Positions 46,148 through 55,814 of a stretch of 64,000 bases of DNA are shown one piece after another. This DNA is from Acinetobacter calcoaceticus (GTDB lineage: Bacteria; Pseudomonadota; Gammaproteobacteria; Pseudomonadales; Moraxellaceae). Both the position numbers and the translations under genes were made by a program. The notes below the pieces were generated by a model that did not search any database, was not told the DNA's origin, and worked only from the letters and a program-made list of their open reading frames with translations. The stretch lies in the NCBI RefSeq assembly GCF_900520355.1, contig NZ_LS999521.1, positions 1,116,001-1,180,000 on the forward strand. The letters run 5' to 3'. Each line of letters starts with the position of its first letter. The stretch's first letter is position 1.

Positions 46148-47530
46148 TTAGTATTTGTAAGCGTCAGACTTGAATGGTCCCTCAACAGCAACACCTAAAT
46201 AGCCAGCTTGCTCTTGAGTTAATTGAGTAAGTACACCACCAAAACCTGCAACCATTGCCGCAGCAACTTCTTCGTCAAGTTTCTTAGGAAGAACTTCTAC
46301 ACGAATTTTTGCAGTTTTTTCGTTTGCAGGAAGGTCAGCAAATTTCTCTTGGAATAAGTGAATTTGACCTAACACTTGGTTAGCAAAAGAACCGTCCATC
46401 ACGCGTGATGGGTGACCAGTTGCATTACCTAGGTTTACAAGGCGACCTTCAGAAAGAAGAATGAGGTAGTTATTTTCATCTTCAGAACGATAAACTTGGT
46501 GAACTTGTGGCTTAACTTCAACCCACTTGTAACCACGTAAGTAAGCAGTATCAATTTCCGTGTCGAAGTGACCGATGTTACATACAACTGCACCAGCTTT
46601 TAAGCTATCTAACATTGCAGCATCACATACGTGGTAGTTACCAGTAGTAGTTACAACAAGGTCAGTGTTGCCAAGTAAGTCTTGGTTAATATCTTCTTTT
46701 TTGCCTGTTTGTACGCCATTTTTGTATGGAGATACAACTTCATAGCCGTCCATACATGCTTGCATTGCACAAATTGGGTCAACTTCAGTTACACGAACGA
46801 TCATGCCTTCTTGACGTAAAGATTGAGCAGAACCTTTACCAACATCACCATAACCGATCACAAGCGCACGGCGACCAGACAAAAGCATGTCAGTTGCGCG
46901 TTTGATTGCATCATTTAATGAGTGACGGCAACCATATTTGTTGTCGTTTTTAGACTTAGTAACTGAGTCATTTACGTTGATTGCAGGTACTTTCAAAGAA
47001 CCGTCTTTCCACATTTCGATAAGACGTTGAACACCTGTTGTGGTTTCTTCAGTAATACCATGAATGCGTTCTAAAAGAGCTGGATATTTGTCATGAACAA
47101 GAGCAGTTAAGTCACCGCCGTCATCCAAGATCATGTTGGCATCCCAAGGTTGACCATTAACATTAACTTGTTGTTCAAGGCACCACATATATTCTTCTTC
47201 AGTTTCACCTTTCCAAGCAAAAACTGGAATACCGCGAGCAGCAATTGCAGCAGCAGCATGGTCTTGAGTTGAGAAAATGTTACATGAAGTCCAACGAACT
47301 TCAGCACCTAATTCAATAAGCGTTTCAATAAGAACCGCTGTTTGAATGGTCATATGAATACAACCAAGGATTTTTGCACCAGCGAGTGGTTTAGACGCTG
47401 CATAACGTTTACGTAAACCAATTAAAGCTGGCATTTCTGCTTCAGCAAGTTTGATTTCTTTACGACCGTAGTCAGCAAGTGAGATGTCAGCAACTTTGTA
47501 ATCTGTAAATGAAGCATTAACCGCGTTCAT
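46148..47530 (-). CDS. ahcY: S-adenosylhomocysteine hydrolase
   Basis: Splits S-adenosylhomocysteine to homocysteine and adenosine, removing the inhibitor of all SAM-dependent methylations. NAD-dependent, 460 residues. The N-terminal substrate domain has [18 protein letters not shown], the catalytic Lys/Asp lie in the [11 protein letters not shown] segment, and the NAD-binding motif is GYGDVGKG. The C-terminus ends K-YKY as in the family. TAGGAGAT precedes the ATG. The 5' leader contains an S-adenosylhomocysteine riboswitch at 47572-47668, so the substrate probably induces its own degradation. Confidence 0.97.
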   Translation of the reverse strand: MNAVNASFTDYKVADISLADYGRKEIKLAEAEMPALIGLRKRYAASKPLAGAKILGCIHMTIQTAVLIETLIELGAEVRWTSCNIFSTQDHAAAAIAARGIPVFAWKGETEEEYMWCLEQQVNVNGQPWDANMILDDGGDLTALVHDKYPALLERIHGITEETTTGVQRLIEMWKDGSLKVPAINVNDSVTKSKNDNKYGCRHSLNDAIKRATDMLLSGRRALVIGYGDVGKGSAQSLRQEGMIVRVTEVDPICAMQACMDGYEVVSPYKNGVQTGKKEDINQDLLGNTDLVVTTTGNYHVCDAAMLDSLKAGAVVCNIGHFDTEIDTAYLRGYKWVEVKPQVHQVYRSEDENNYLILLSEGRLVNLGNATGHPSRVMDGSFANQVLGQIHLFQEKFADLPANEKTAKIRVEVLPKKLDEEVAAAMVAGFGGVLTQLTQEQAGYLGVAVEGPFKSDAYKY

Positions 47531-47571
47531 CAGGATCTCCTAGGGAAAAAATAGTATGGATCGTTCTGTTC

Positions 47572-47668
47572 GCGGATGCCGTTGTTGGTTAAAACGAGTG
47601 TTTAACCGATTGTCGAGCCTGGCAAATTGATCTTTAGTGCCGATCACTTGTCGCAGCATCCCTCGACT
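47572..47668 (-). promoter_or_regulatory. SAH riboswitch upstream of ahcY
   Basis: On the minus strand: GTCGAGG (47667-47661) pairs with CTCGAC (47617-47612) to form P1; the core GGATGCTGCGAC (47661-47650) is followed by the conserved CCAGGCTCG ending P1; then, after a second hairpin near 47610-47585, GGCATCC at 47580-47574 can pair with GGATGC to form the pseudoknot. This order, P1, core, CCAGGCUCG and an AACGGCNxCC pseudoknot strand, matches the S-adenosylhomocysteine riboswitch described upstream of ahcY genes in Proteobacteria. The 3' end is about 40 bases before the start codon. Confidence 0.88.
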
Positions 47669-47752
47669 AGCGAAACATTGTACTTGGAAAAGCTTTTAGT
47701 GCCAATCCAGTTTTGTTTATTATCTGCTTAATTACGACTTTAGATTTAAATT

Positions 47753-48289
47753 ATGGCCTTAAATATTCCCGAATCTTTGGCAAACCTCGAAGCGAATAGC
47801 GGTGTTTTTGCGGTTTGGATGGTACTTCGGCATCATGGGGTTCAAATTGATATTTCCGAGCTTATTCAAATTTGTCGATACGATGAAGACGGCACCTATA
47901 CAATTGCCTTGGCTGTTGCTTTAAAGAAATTTGGGTTTGATGTGTCATTTTATTCGGATAAAGATCCAAATATTAGCCCAAGCGAGCGCATGAGTTATAA
48001 AGAAGCAAATGTATTGAAAATACCAACGAGCCCAGCGTTAAGCTATCAGGATATTCAAGCTGCAATTCAAAATGGAAAAATGGTCATTGTCTATTACGAC
48101 ACTTTAGCAGGAGTGGGGAACCAGTCACTTGTATATTCTATAGATCAAAATGAAATCTGCTTTTTTGATAGTTTTGAACCGATGTCAGCGGCAGTCTTTG
48201 AAAAGCAACGTCAAGTGGAAGGCATTTGTCGTCAGGCTATCGTGATTGATGATCGTAATTTTCAGATGCATTCAATCAAATTAAATTAG
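47753..48289 (+). CDS. C39-peptidase-like protein apparently lacking catalytic residues
   Basis: 178-residue protein with the overall pattern of bacteriocin-processing C39 peptidase domains: the start (EANSGVFAVWMVLRHHG) aligns with the usual N/Q-CG-x-A-x-L-x-M-V-L, and the middle holds the typical DGTY-x-A-x-A-L-x-x-F-G pattern. The Cys expected after N is Ser here and the downstream His position reads N-Q-S-L-V, so neither catalytic residue is evident. It could be a binding pseudo-protease. It is divergent from ahcY; a strong ribosome-binding site is not visible. No ABC transporter or bacteriocin gene is nearby. Confidence 0.6.
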   Translation: MALNIPESLANLEANSGVFAVWMVLRHHGVQIDISELIQICRYDEDGTYTIALAVALKKFGFDVSFYSDKDPNISPSERMSYKEANVLKIPTSPALSYQDIQAAIQNGKMVIVYYDTLAGVGNQSLVYSIDQNEICFFDSFEPMSAAVFEKQRQVEGICRQAIVIDDRNFQMHSIKLN

Positions 48290-48291
48290 AT

Positions 48292-48318
48292 AAAAAAGAG
48301 CCAGTAGAGTGCTGGCTC
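48292..48318 (-). terminator. Intrinsic terminator between convergent genes
   Basis: On the minus strand GAGCCAG pairs with CTGGCTC around seven bases and a run of six T follows. Confidence 0.85.
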
Positions 48319-48327
48319 ATATTAAAG

Positions 48328-48711
48328 TTATTTTTGTTGATATTCTTGAATTATTTCTAAAGCAGCACGAAAAGCCTCTTGTGTAGCAGGCGCACCGCAA
48401 TATGGCAGGCTATGTAATAACGTTTCTTGAATTTCTTCAACTGTACAGCCATTGTTGAGCGCACCACGAACATGTCCTTTGAGTTCAGTTGGTGACTTAA
48501 GTGCAGTTAACATTGCCAAAGTAATTAATGAACGATATTTGCGCGGTAATACGCCTTCACGTTGCCAAGTTGAACCCCATGCATGTTCATTAATCCAGTC
48601 TTGCAATGGCTGGGTAAACGGAACAGTATTGTCTTGCGCACGTTTTACAAAAGTCTCTCCCATCACTTCGGTGCGAACTTTTAATCCATTTTCGTAATCT
48701 TGCTTAGACAT
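48328..48711 (-). CDS. Carboxymuconolactone decarboxylase family protein (PcaC-like)
   Basis: Small helical protein of 127 residues. The CMD core with RSLITLAMLTAL, ELKGHVRGALNNGCTVEEIQETLLHSLPYCGAP aligns with 4-carboxymuconolactone decarboxylase PcaC, and the His in ELKGHVRGAL is the usual active-site position. No other protocatechuate-pathway gene is nearby, so it is likely a PcaC paralogue rather than the pathway enzyme. An AGGAG site lies upstream. A terminator follows. Confidence 0.9.
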   Translation of the reverse strand: MSKQDYENGLKVRTEVMGETFVKRAQDNTVPFTQPLQDWINEHAWGSTWQREGVLPRKYRSLITLAMLTALKSPTELKGHVRGALNNGCTVEEIQETLLHSLPYCGAPATQEAFRAALEIIQEYQQK

Positions 48712-48728
48712 TAATTTCTCCTAAAAAT

Positions 48729-48750
48729 AAAAGCGTCGATTGACGCTTTT
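48729..48750 (-). terminator. Intrinsic terminator after fadE
   Basis: AAAAGCGTC pairs with GACGCTTTT around four bases; on the minus strand it ends in TTTTATTTTT. Confidence 0.8.
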
Positions 48751-48817
48751 ATGGCTGTTTATTAATTAATGCGAATCAAAAGTGATTGCAATAGTGAATT
48801 AGTGGAGGCATCAGTCA

Positions 48818-51280
48818 CTAAATTTGATGAGGGTTCGATAAAGGAAGATCTTTATCTAAATTTTCATCAAAAACATCTGTAAGCATGCTGTCGAATCGAA
48901 TTGCGTTGTATTGCAATAATTGTTGAGCTTCGCTTTCAGAAATGAAACCTTCTTTTGTAGCGTGTTCAATATTCTCTTCGAAAGTAAGTCCTTTAAATTT
49001 CCCTTTAGATTCAGCTTTTTTAAACTTATCCCAAAGTGGTTCAAGGGTTCGTAAAATTTGGAATGCATGTTCTAAACGACCAGTCACATCATCGGCTTTG
49101 GTTGAATAAAATACGTGATGTTTGAGTTGTTCTCTAAAAGGATGCTCTTGCATCATGAGTTCAGCAACTTGCTTTTTTAACTCATCATCGGGTTTCGAAA
49201 TCACACGACCAAAAGGGAAACAGATCCATTTCACAAATGCTGCGGGAAGTTTAGCTGGGAAGTTTTCAAATAAACCCCAAAATGCTTCCTGAATATTCAA
49301 GAAAGCTTTTTGCAGAGCTAATTTAGCGTGAAGTTGTTCAGCTTCAGTCTTTTGACCAGCTTCATAAAATTTTAAAATCGCAGTAGAAATAAAGAGGTGG
49401 GCATGAATATCGGCCAAACGACCTGACAACATTTCTTTGCGTTTTAAGTCTCCGGCAAGTAAGCCAAGTGACATATCTGCAACCAAAGCAAAATTGGCGC
49501 TAAAACGGTTAATTGTTTTATAGTAAATGGCAGTAAATTGATCTACTGACTGCGGAGCATCGCTTGAGCCACCTGTCCAACCATAAGCAAATGATTTTGC
49601 TCCGCGGTTAAAGGTATAGGCTAAATGTTTAAATAACAGGTCATCGAATTTTTTAACTGAAGTGCTTTTATCTTCTGACTGAAGTAGTTGTAACTCTTCA
49701 AAAAGATAAGGATGACAACGCATTGAACCTTGACCAAAAATCATCAATGAACGAGTTAAAATATTTGCGCCTTCGACTGTAATTGCAATTGGAATAGCTT
49801 GATAGGTAAGTGCAAGGAAGTTGCGTGGTCCAAGTTGAATTGCACGTCCTCCGGCAATATCCATTCCGTGATTAACCACTTTACGCATCGTTTCAGTTGC
49901 ATAGTATTTTGCCATGGCAGTCATCACGGCGGGTGTTCCCCCTTGATTTAGACCACACGTAACTAAATAACGGAATGCTTCAAGCATATAAGCATCACTT
50001 GCAATTTCACTGGTCGCTTCTTGGACACCTTCAAATTTACCAACAGAGATATTAAATTGCTGGCGAATTTTCGCAAAAGCTCCCACAGTTAAATAGCTCA
50101 TTTCACCTGCAGCGGTTGCTAGGGCTGGAAGGGAAATACCACGGCCAACGCCTAAGCACTCCATCAGCATTCGCCAGCCTTTACCGGCATTTTCTTGCCC
50201 ACCAATAATCCAGTCAATTGGAATAAAAACATCTTCTCCTTCTACGGTTCCATTCATAAATGGAGAACCTGGGAAATGACGTGCTCCTATTTTTACGCCT
50301 GCATGGCTTGCAGGAATTAATGCACAGGTAATACCGTATTCGGTTTTATTCTTATCGCCGAGTAATCCTTCAGGGTCATACAGTTTAAATGCAAGACCTA
50401 CGACTGTGGCAATTGGGGCAAGCGTAATCCAGCGTTTAGAGAAATTCATGCGCAGGCCAAGAACTTGAGCACCTTCATATTCGCCGTAACAAACAACGCC
50501 TGAATCTGGAATGGCACCTGCATCTGAACCTGCTTCTGGACTGGTTAAACCAAAGCAAGGAATTTCTTCACCTTTGGCAAGGCCGGGCAGATACTGCTGC
50601 TTTTGTGCATCTGTACCGTAATGCATGAGCAGCTCACCCGGTCCCAACGAGTTTGGAACCATACAACTCACCGCGGTGGTGAGTGAGCGTGAAGCAATTT
50701 TGCTCATAATGCGACTTTGTGCGAATGAGCTAAATTCTTTACCACCAAACGATTTCGGAATAATGAGGCCTAAAAAACCTTTATCTTTAATAAATTGCCA
50801 AACTTCAGGAGGGAGATCTTTTAAGTGATGATGAATTTCCCATTCATTTAGCATGCTACAAAGCAATTCAACTTCATTATCAATGAAACTTTGCTCTTCT
50901 TCTGACAACGTTGGGTAGGGATACTTTTCAAATTGAGACCAATCAGGTGCTCCCATAAATAACTCTTTTTCCCACCAACTGGTACCAGCCTCTAAAGCCT
51001 CTTGTTCTGTGGTACTAATGCTCGGCATTGAATTCGCTAAAGTCTTATAAGCAGGCTTGGTAATCAGGTTAAACCGTAATGGTTCAACTAAAATAATGAT
51101 GCTGAGCGCAATAATTGGAATACCTAAAAGCAGAGACCACGGTGTTAGCAAGAATGCCGAAAGTATGGCAATAATAATGGCCACACCGCTACCAAGAACT
51201 TTATTTAAGTTAAAATAGAAAATTGCCCATACTGCAATAAGCTGAATAATAATACTTAATATAAAGAGTAGGAAAATCAT
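48818..51280 (-). CDS. fadE: Membrane-anchored acyl-CoA dehydrogenase (FadE type)
   Basis: First oxidation step of fatty-acid beta-oxidation. 820 residues, near E. coli FadE (814). Two or three N-terminal hydrophobic segments (about 1-75) anchor it to the inner membrane; the acyl-CoA dehydrogenase domains (FAD-binding) span about 130-540, with CFGLTSPEAGSDAGAIPD and CLGVGRGISLPA visible, and a DUF1974-type C-terminal extension follows. TAAGGAG precedes the ATG. Alone in its transcription unit, typical of fadE. A FadR-type operator was not identified. Confidence 0.94.
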   Translation of the reverse strand: MIFLLFILSIIIQLIAVWAIFYFNLNKVLGSGVAIIIAILSAFLLTPWSLLLGIPIIALSIIILVEPLRFNLITKPAYKTLANSMPSISTTEQEALEAGTSWWEKELFMGAPDWSQFEKYPYPTLSEEEQSFIDNEVELLCSMLNEWEIHHHLKDLPPEVWQFIKDKGFLGLIIPKSFGGKEFSSFAQSRIMSKIASRSLTTAVSCMVPNSLGPGELLMHYGTDAQKQQYLPGLAKGEEIPCFGLTSPEAGSDAGAIPDSGVVCYGEYEGAQVLGLRMNFSKRWITLAPIATVVGLAFKLYDPEGLLGDKNKTEYGITCALIPASHAGVKIGARHFPGSPFMNGTVEGEDVFIPIDWIIGGQENAGKGWRMLMECLGVGRGISLPALATAAGEMSYLTVGAFAKIRQQFNISVGKFEGVQEATSEIASDAYMLEAFRYLVTCGLNQGGTPAVMTAMAKYYATETMRKVVNHGMDIAGGRAIQLGPRNFLALTYQAIPIAITVEGANILTRSLMIFGQGSMRCHPYLFEELQLLQSEDKSTSVKKFDDLLFKHLAYTFNRGAKSFAYGWTGGSSDAPQSVDQFTAIYYKTINRFSANFALVADMSLGLLAGDLKRKEMLSGRLADIHAHLFISTAILKFYEAGQKTEAEQLHAKLALQKAFLNIQEAFWGLFENFPAKLPAAFVKWICFPFGRVISKPDDELKKQVAELMMQEHPFREQLKHHVFYSTKADDVTGRLEHAFQILRTLEPLWDKFKKAESKGKFKGLTFEENIEHATKEGFISESEAQQLLQYNAIRFDSMLTDVFDENLDKDLPLSNPHQI

Positions 51281-51517
51281 ACTTGCTCCTTACTAGATAA
51301 GCCCTCAGGTGGATGACGTTACAAAAGCGAGGAGATATTTAAGGCTTAACTAGCTGTTTAGTTGCTGTTTAAATTTGAGTTTTTATGTCGCAAATATTGA
51401 TGTATATGCTAGAGCAGGGATATATCGTACTTTTAGGTATAAGATATTTTTGAGTGAAAGTGTAAGGCGTTATTTTATTGATTTGTCAAGAAATGTTATT
51501 GATTTTCTTATACAAAT

Positions 51518-51546
51518 AAAAAGCCCTCTGTGTTAGAGGGCTTTTA
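51518..51546 (-). terminator. Intrinsic terminator after lipA
   Basis: AAAAGCCCTCT and AGAGGGCTTTT pair around five bases. Confidence 0.9.
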
Positions 51547-51561
51547 TAGATATTTAATTTA

Positions 51562-52575
51562 TTAAGCTTCGACGGTTTGAACAGCAATTTTTTTAGCTGG
51601 ATCTACTTTACGACGAACTTCTGGTACTGGCTCACCATGGTATTGACGGTCAGCAAAGTAACTTGAACGAACCATTGGCGCAGACCAAATATTTCTAAAG
51701 CCAAGTTTGCGGCCATGCTCTGCATAACGTTCAAACTCTTCTGGCGTTACAAAGCGGTCAATTGGCGCGTGTTGCTTAGAAGGCTGTAAATATTGACCAA
51801 TAGTGACATAGTCAACATCGTGAGCGCGTAAATCATCAAGTAATGCAATGACTTCTTCTTCAGTTTCACCAATACCAACCATCAAACCACATTTTGTTGG
51901 AATGTCTGGACAATATTCTTTAAACATTTTAAGTAAGGTTAAAGAATGTTGATAGTCTGAACCTGGACGCATTGCTTTATATAAGCGAGGTACAGTTTCA
52001 ATGTTATGGTTAAATACGTCTGGCGGACATTCGGTCATAATGCGTAAAGCAATATCCATACGTCCACGGAAGTCAGGTACTAAAATTTCAAGCAATGTAG
52101 TCGGGCTAAGCGCACGAGCTTCTTTAATACAGTCCACAAAATGTTGTGCACCGCCGTCAAGCAAGTCATCACGGTCAACCGAAGTAATTACTGCGTACTT
52201 GAGTTTCAGATTGGAAATGGTTTCCGCCATGTGACGAGGTTCGTCAGCATCTAAGGCATTTGGACGACCATGTGCAACATCACAGAAAGGGCAACGACGT
52301 GTACAAATATCGCCCATAATCATGAATGTTGCCGTACCGCCACCAAAACATTCTGGGAGGTTAGGACAAGCTGCTTCTTCACAAACGGTATGGAGTTTTT
52401 GAGCACGTAAAGTCGTTTTAATACGCTGAACTTCTTCTGGTGCCGTCATCTTGACACGAATCCAGTCAGGTTTACGCGGCACTTCAACCGTAGGTACAAC
52501 TTTTACAGGAATTCTTGCGACTTTTTCTGCGCCACGAAGTTTTACACCCTGTTCAGGTTTACGGTGTTCTGACAT
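51562..52575 (-). CDS. lipA: Lipoyl synthase
   Basis: Radical-SAM enzyme that inserts two sulfur atoms into octanoyl-carried proteins to make lipoyl groups. The ATG at 52575 gives 337 residues. Both iron-sulfur clusters can be placed: the auxiliary cluster [12 protein letters not shown] near residues 83-94 and the radical-[11 protein letters not shown] near residues 109-116; the C-terminal R-SSY motif (MVRSSYFAD), whose Ser coordinates the auxiliary cluster, is present. lipB is not adjacent in the window. Confidence 0.96.
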   Translation of the reverse strand: MSEHRKPEQGVKLRGAEKVARIPVKVVPTVEVPRKPDWIRVKMTAPEEVQRIKTTLRAQKLHTVCEEAACPNLPECFGGGTATFMIMGDICTRRCPFCDVAHGRPNALDADEPRHMAETISNLKLKYAVITSVDRDDLLDGGAQHFVDCIKEARALSPTTLLEILVPDFRGRMDIALRIMTECPPDVFNHNIETVPRLYKAMRPGSDYQHSLTLLKMFKEYCPDIPTKCGLMVGIGETEEEVIALLDDLRAHDVDYVTIGQYLQPSKQHAPIDRFVTPEEFERYAEHGRKLGFRNIWSAPMVRSSYFADRQYHGEPVPEVRRKVDPAKKIAVQTVEA

Positions 52576-52771
52576 ATTTAACTTTTCCACTCGTTTATAG
52601 AGACATTGACATTGTATTATAGCGAAGTTCTTCAGTTAATAGCGGAAAATAACTATTCATATAATAAATGTGGTTATTCAGAAATATAGGGTTGAGAAAT
52701 ACATAAATTCACCGCATATTAGTCATAATCTATTATAAAATATGGTCATTCAAGAGAGGAAGGAGCTTTCA

Positions 52772-54184
52772 ATGCCACGTAAAAAAGAGGTCGTTAGTGG
52801 GAATTTCGTTAAATACGATGCGGTAGTTCTCGGTTCTGGACCTGCAGGTGAAGGCGCGGCAATGAAGCTTGCAAAAGCGGGTAAGCGTGTTGCAATTGTA
52901 GATGTGCGTGATCAACTTGGTGGTAACTGTGCCCACGTAGGGACAATTCCAAGTAAAGCATTACGTCAAACAGTTTCTAGTATTATTCGCTATCAACGTG
53001 ATCCAATGTTTCAAAAAGTAGGTGAATGGAAACAGTTCACCATGAAACAGGTGTTGCGTAATGCTCATAAAGTGATTCAACAACAAGTTGATACACATAC
53101 ACGTTTTTATGACCGTAACAAGATTGGTGTCTTCCACGGGCGGGCATATATTCAAGATAAAAATACAGTTTTAGTTTTCAGTCATGAAGGCATTAAAGAA
53201 ACGATTATCTGTAAACAGGTTGTGATTGCGACAGGTAGCCGTCCTTATCATCCACAAGGTCTTGATTTTGACCATCCTCGCGTATTCGATTCAGATAAAA
53301 TTCTTGATCTTGATTACTCAATTCAAAAAATCATCATTTATGGCGCTGGTGTTATTGGCTGTGAATATGCCTCAATCTTTATTGGTTTAGATCATAAAGT
53401 TGACTTGATTAACACACAGCAAAAACTATTAAGCTATTTAGATGATGAAATTGCTGATGCTTTGTCTTATCACTTACGCGAACAAGGTGTATTGATTCGC
53501 CACAATGAACAAATGGACCATCTTGAAACGTTTGATGATCACGTTGTTCTACATTTACAAAGTGGTAAAAAGATTAAAGCCGATGCGATTCTTTGGTGTA
53601 ATGGTCGTTCAGGTAATACAGAAGGCTTAGGTCTTGAGAACGTTGGATTAGTTCCAAACAACCGTGGTCAACTTTCAGTAAATGATCAATACCAGACTGA
53701 AGTTGAAAACATCTATGCTGCTGGTGACGTTATTGGTTGGCCTTCACTAGCTTCGGCTGCTTATGACCAAGGGCGCTGTGCTGGCGCAAACATGAGTGGT
53801 GAAGATGCTAAACCAGTACGTGATATTCCTACAGGTATTTATACCATTCCGGAAATCTCATCAATTGGTAAAAATGAACAGGAATTAACGGAAGAGAAAA
53901 TTCCGTATGAAGTGGGTCAAGCTTCTTTCCGTCATTTAGCTCGTGCACAAATTACAGGTGATACGGTAGGCGAGTTAAAGATTCTTTTCCATCGTGACAC
54001 TATGGAAATTTTAGGTATTCACTGTTTTGGTAATAACGCTGCTGAAATTATCCACATTGGGCAAGCAGTTATGCACAGCCCAAACAATACCTTGAAATAT
54101 TTTGTTGAAACGACATTTAACTATCCAACAATGGCTGAAGCATATCGCGTAGCTGCGCTCAACGGTATGAATCGCTTATTTTGA
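52772..54184 (+). CDS. sthA: Soluble pyridine nucleotide transhydrogenase
   Basis: Flavoprotein transferring reducing equivalents between NADPH and NADH. The ATG at 52772 has AGGAG seven bases upstream and gives 470 residues (E. coli SthA has 466). The fold is that of the dihydrolipoamide dehydrogenase family: FAD motif [13 protein letters not shown] near residue 16, NAD motif [14 protein letters not shown] near residue 190, and a C-terminal dimerisation domain. The redox disulfide is absent: the position reads [15 protein letters not shown], with Thr instead of the second Cys, as expected for SthA. A terminator follows. Confidence 0.95.
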   Translation: MPRKKEVVSGNFVKYDAVVLGSGPAGEGAAMKLAKAGKRVAIVDVRDQLGGNCAHVGTIPSKALRQTVSSIIRYQRDPMFQKVGEWKQFTMKQVLRNAHKVIQQQVDTHTRFYDRNKIGVFHGRAYIQDKNTVLVFSHEGIKETIICKQVVIATGSRPYHPQGLDFDHPRVFDSDKILDLDYSIQKIIIYGAGVIGCEYASIFIGLDHKVDLINTQQKLLSYLDDEIADALSYHLREQGVLIRHNEQMDHLETFDDHVVLHLQSGKKIKADAILWCNGRSGNTEGLGLENVGLVPNNRGQLSVNDQYQTEVENIYAAGDVIGWPSLASAAYDQGRCAGANMSGEDAKPVRDIPTGIYTIPEISSIGKNEQELTEEKIPYEVGQASFRHLARAQITGDTVGELKILFHRDTMEILGIHCFGNNAAEIIHIGQAVMHSPNNTLKYFVETTFNYPTMAEAYRVAALNGMNRLF

Positions 54185-54204
54185 TTTTAAATAAGTTTTT
54201 AAGA

Positions 54205-54234
54205 AAAGAGCCCGCAAATCTGCGGGCTTTTTTC
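54205..54234 (+). terminator. Intrinsic terminator after sthA
   Basis: AGCCCGCA and TGCGGGCT pair around four bases, with T after. Confidence 0.9.
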
Positions 54235-54303
54235 TTTTCATTAGATCATACGATTTTTATATTTTTATGACAGTTTTAGAGATTTATTTATATACTTTAT
54301 ATT

Positions 54304-54438
54304 CTAGTGAGCACAAAATGCTTGGTTAAAATATTCAAACAAATCAGGTGTCTGCTTCCATAGAATAATAGAGAGAACTAAAAAACTGCCTATTAGTGCA
54401 ATCATAATTGTTTTCAAAAGTAAGGCATTATGCGTCAT
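54304..54438 (-). CDS. Possible 44-residue single-pass membrane protein
   Basis: A 45-codon frame whose ATG at 54438 overlaps the last codons of the MFS transporter gene in another frame. The peptide starts MTHNALLLKTIMIALIG and has one hydrophobic helix (about 5-27), then a polar C-terminus ending CAH. A GAGG lies twelve bases before the start. The overlap with the transporter end resembles translational coupling to a small accessory subunit, but it is too short for a confident call. Confidence 0.4.
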   Translation of the reverse strand: MTHNALLLKTIMIALIGSFLVLSIILWKQTPDLFEYFNQAFCAH

Positions 54439-55642
54439 GGATAACGGCATCCTCATTCACAAAGAAATGTACGATTACCCCTAGTATACTTAAGGCTATA
54501 GAACATAACCAAATCGCATTGTAATTACCTGTTAAGTCATGGTTAACGCCGCCAAGCCAGCCACCAAAGAAAGAACCAACTTGATGAGTGAAAAATACAA
54601 TACCACTCAGCATCGATAGATATTTTACCCCAAACATATTTGCCACAATGCCATTTGTGAGCGGAACTGTAGAGAGCCATAAAAGGCCCATAATGACCCC
54701 AAAAGCATATACCGTATAAGTGCTTAACGGTAATAATAAAAAAGCAATGATCGCGATGCCACGGCTACCGTAAAGCGCCATTAATAATTTAGGTTTTGAA
54801 AAGCGGTCGCCTAACCAACCCGCGCCATAGGTTCCCACAATATTGAATAGGCCAATTAAAGCGAGGAATACAGTACCAGTAGTTGCATCAAATCCGTGAT
54901 CAATTAAATAGCCGGGTAAATGCACACCCAAGAAGACGACTTGGAATCCACACACTAAAAAGCCTAAAGCTAACCACCAGAAGGGCTTATGTCTTTTGGC
55001 AATGTTAAGAACTTGTTTAAATGTGAACTGAGGCTGTGTAATTGCTTTTGGCGTTTGATTGCTAGGCCCTTTTAACATCCATGCTAGCGGAATAATAAGA
55101 GCAATTAACAACGCACTCACCATTAAGGCTGCTGACCATCCGACATTTTTGAGTAAGAGAAGGGTAGATGGCAGCATAATAAACTGACCAAAAGAACCAG
55201 CTGCACTTGCAATCCCCATTGCCATACTTCTTTTTTCTGGTGGAGCAGCTCGACCTACTGCACTGAGTAAGACTGTAAAAGAAGTCGCTGATAAAGCTAT
55301 ACCAATAATCAGCCCCAGACTTAAATTTAAGATTAATACGTTTGAACTAAAGGCCATTAAGAGTAGGCCAAGGGTATAAAGGAGTCCGCCAACCGCAACC
55401 ACAATTTTACTGCCATATTTGTCTGCAATTGCGCCTGTAAAAGGTTGAACGACTCCCCAGATCAGGTTTTGCATGGCAATCGCGAGACTAAAAACATGTT
55501 GGCCCCAGCCAAATTCGTGGCTCATCGGTACGAGATAAAGTCCAAAACCATGCCTAACGCCTAAAGAAAGTGCCAAAATAATTGCACTTCCAATCAACAT
55601 ATAAATGAGGGGCTGGGAAAAGTGATTGCCAGTTTTAGTCAT
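54428..55642 (-). CDS. MFS transporter
   Basis: 404-residue major facilitator with 12 helices and no clear substrate. The loop motif between helices 2 and 3 (GAIADKYGSKIV) and its repeat in the second half (AGWLGDRFSKPK) are visible, with a central cytosolic loop near residue 195-215. It resembles the monocarboxylate / oxalate-formate antiporter-like group. It is followed, overlapping, by a possible 44-residue membrane protein. Start ATG 55642. Confidence 0.88.
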   Translation of the reverse strand: MTKTGNHFSQPLIYMLIGSAIILALSLGVRHGFGLYLVPMSHEFGWGQHVFSLAIAMQNLIWGVVQPFTGAIADKYGSKIVVAVGGLLYTLGLLLMAFSSNVLILNLSLGLIIGIALSATSFTVLLSAVGRAAPPEKRSMAMGIASAAGSFGQFIMLPSTLLLLKNVGWSAALMVSALLIALIIPLAWMLKGPSNQTPKAITQPQFTFKQVLNIAKRHKPFWWLALGFLVCGFQVVFLGVHLPGYLIDHGFDATTGTVFLALIGLFNIVGTYGAGWLGDRFSKPKLLMALYGSRGIAIIAFLLLPLSTYTVYAFGVIMGLLWLSTVPLTNGIVANMFGVKYLSMLSGIVFFTHQVGSFFGGWLGGVNHDLTGNYNAIWLCSIALSILGVIVHFFVNEDAVIHDA

Positions 55643-55814
55643 GATTAATGGAAAATTATAATAATGTGATCATTTATTGTAGAAGATATATCGAGTAATA
55701 TCGATATGTCTGGAAAGAATATTTAAGAAGAATTAAAAAGTTCGTAAGGGTCGTATTTTATGATGAGAAAATTAAAGAAGCAGAAATCATTTTGATCTCT
55801 GCTTCTTATAAGAA

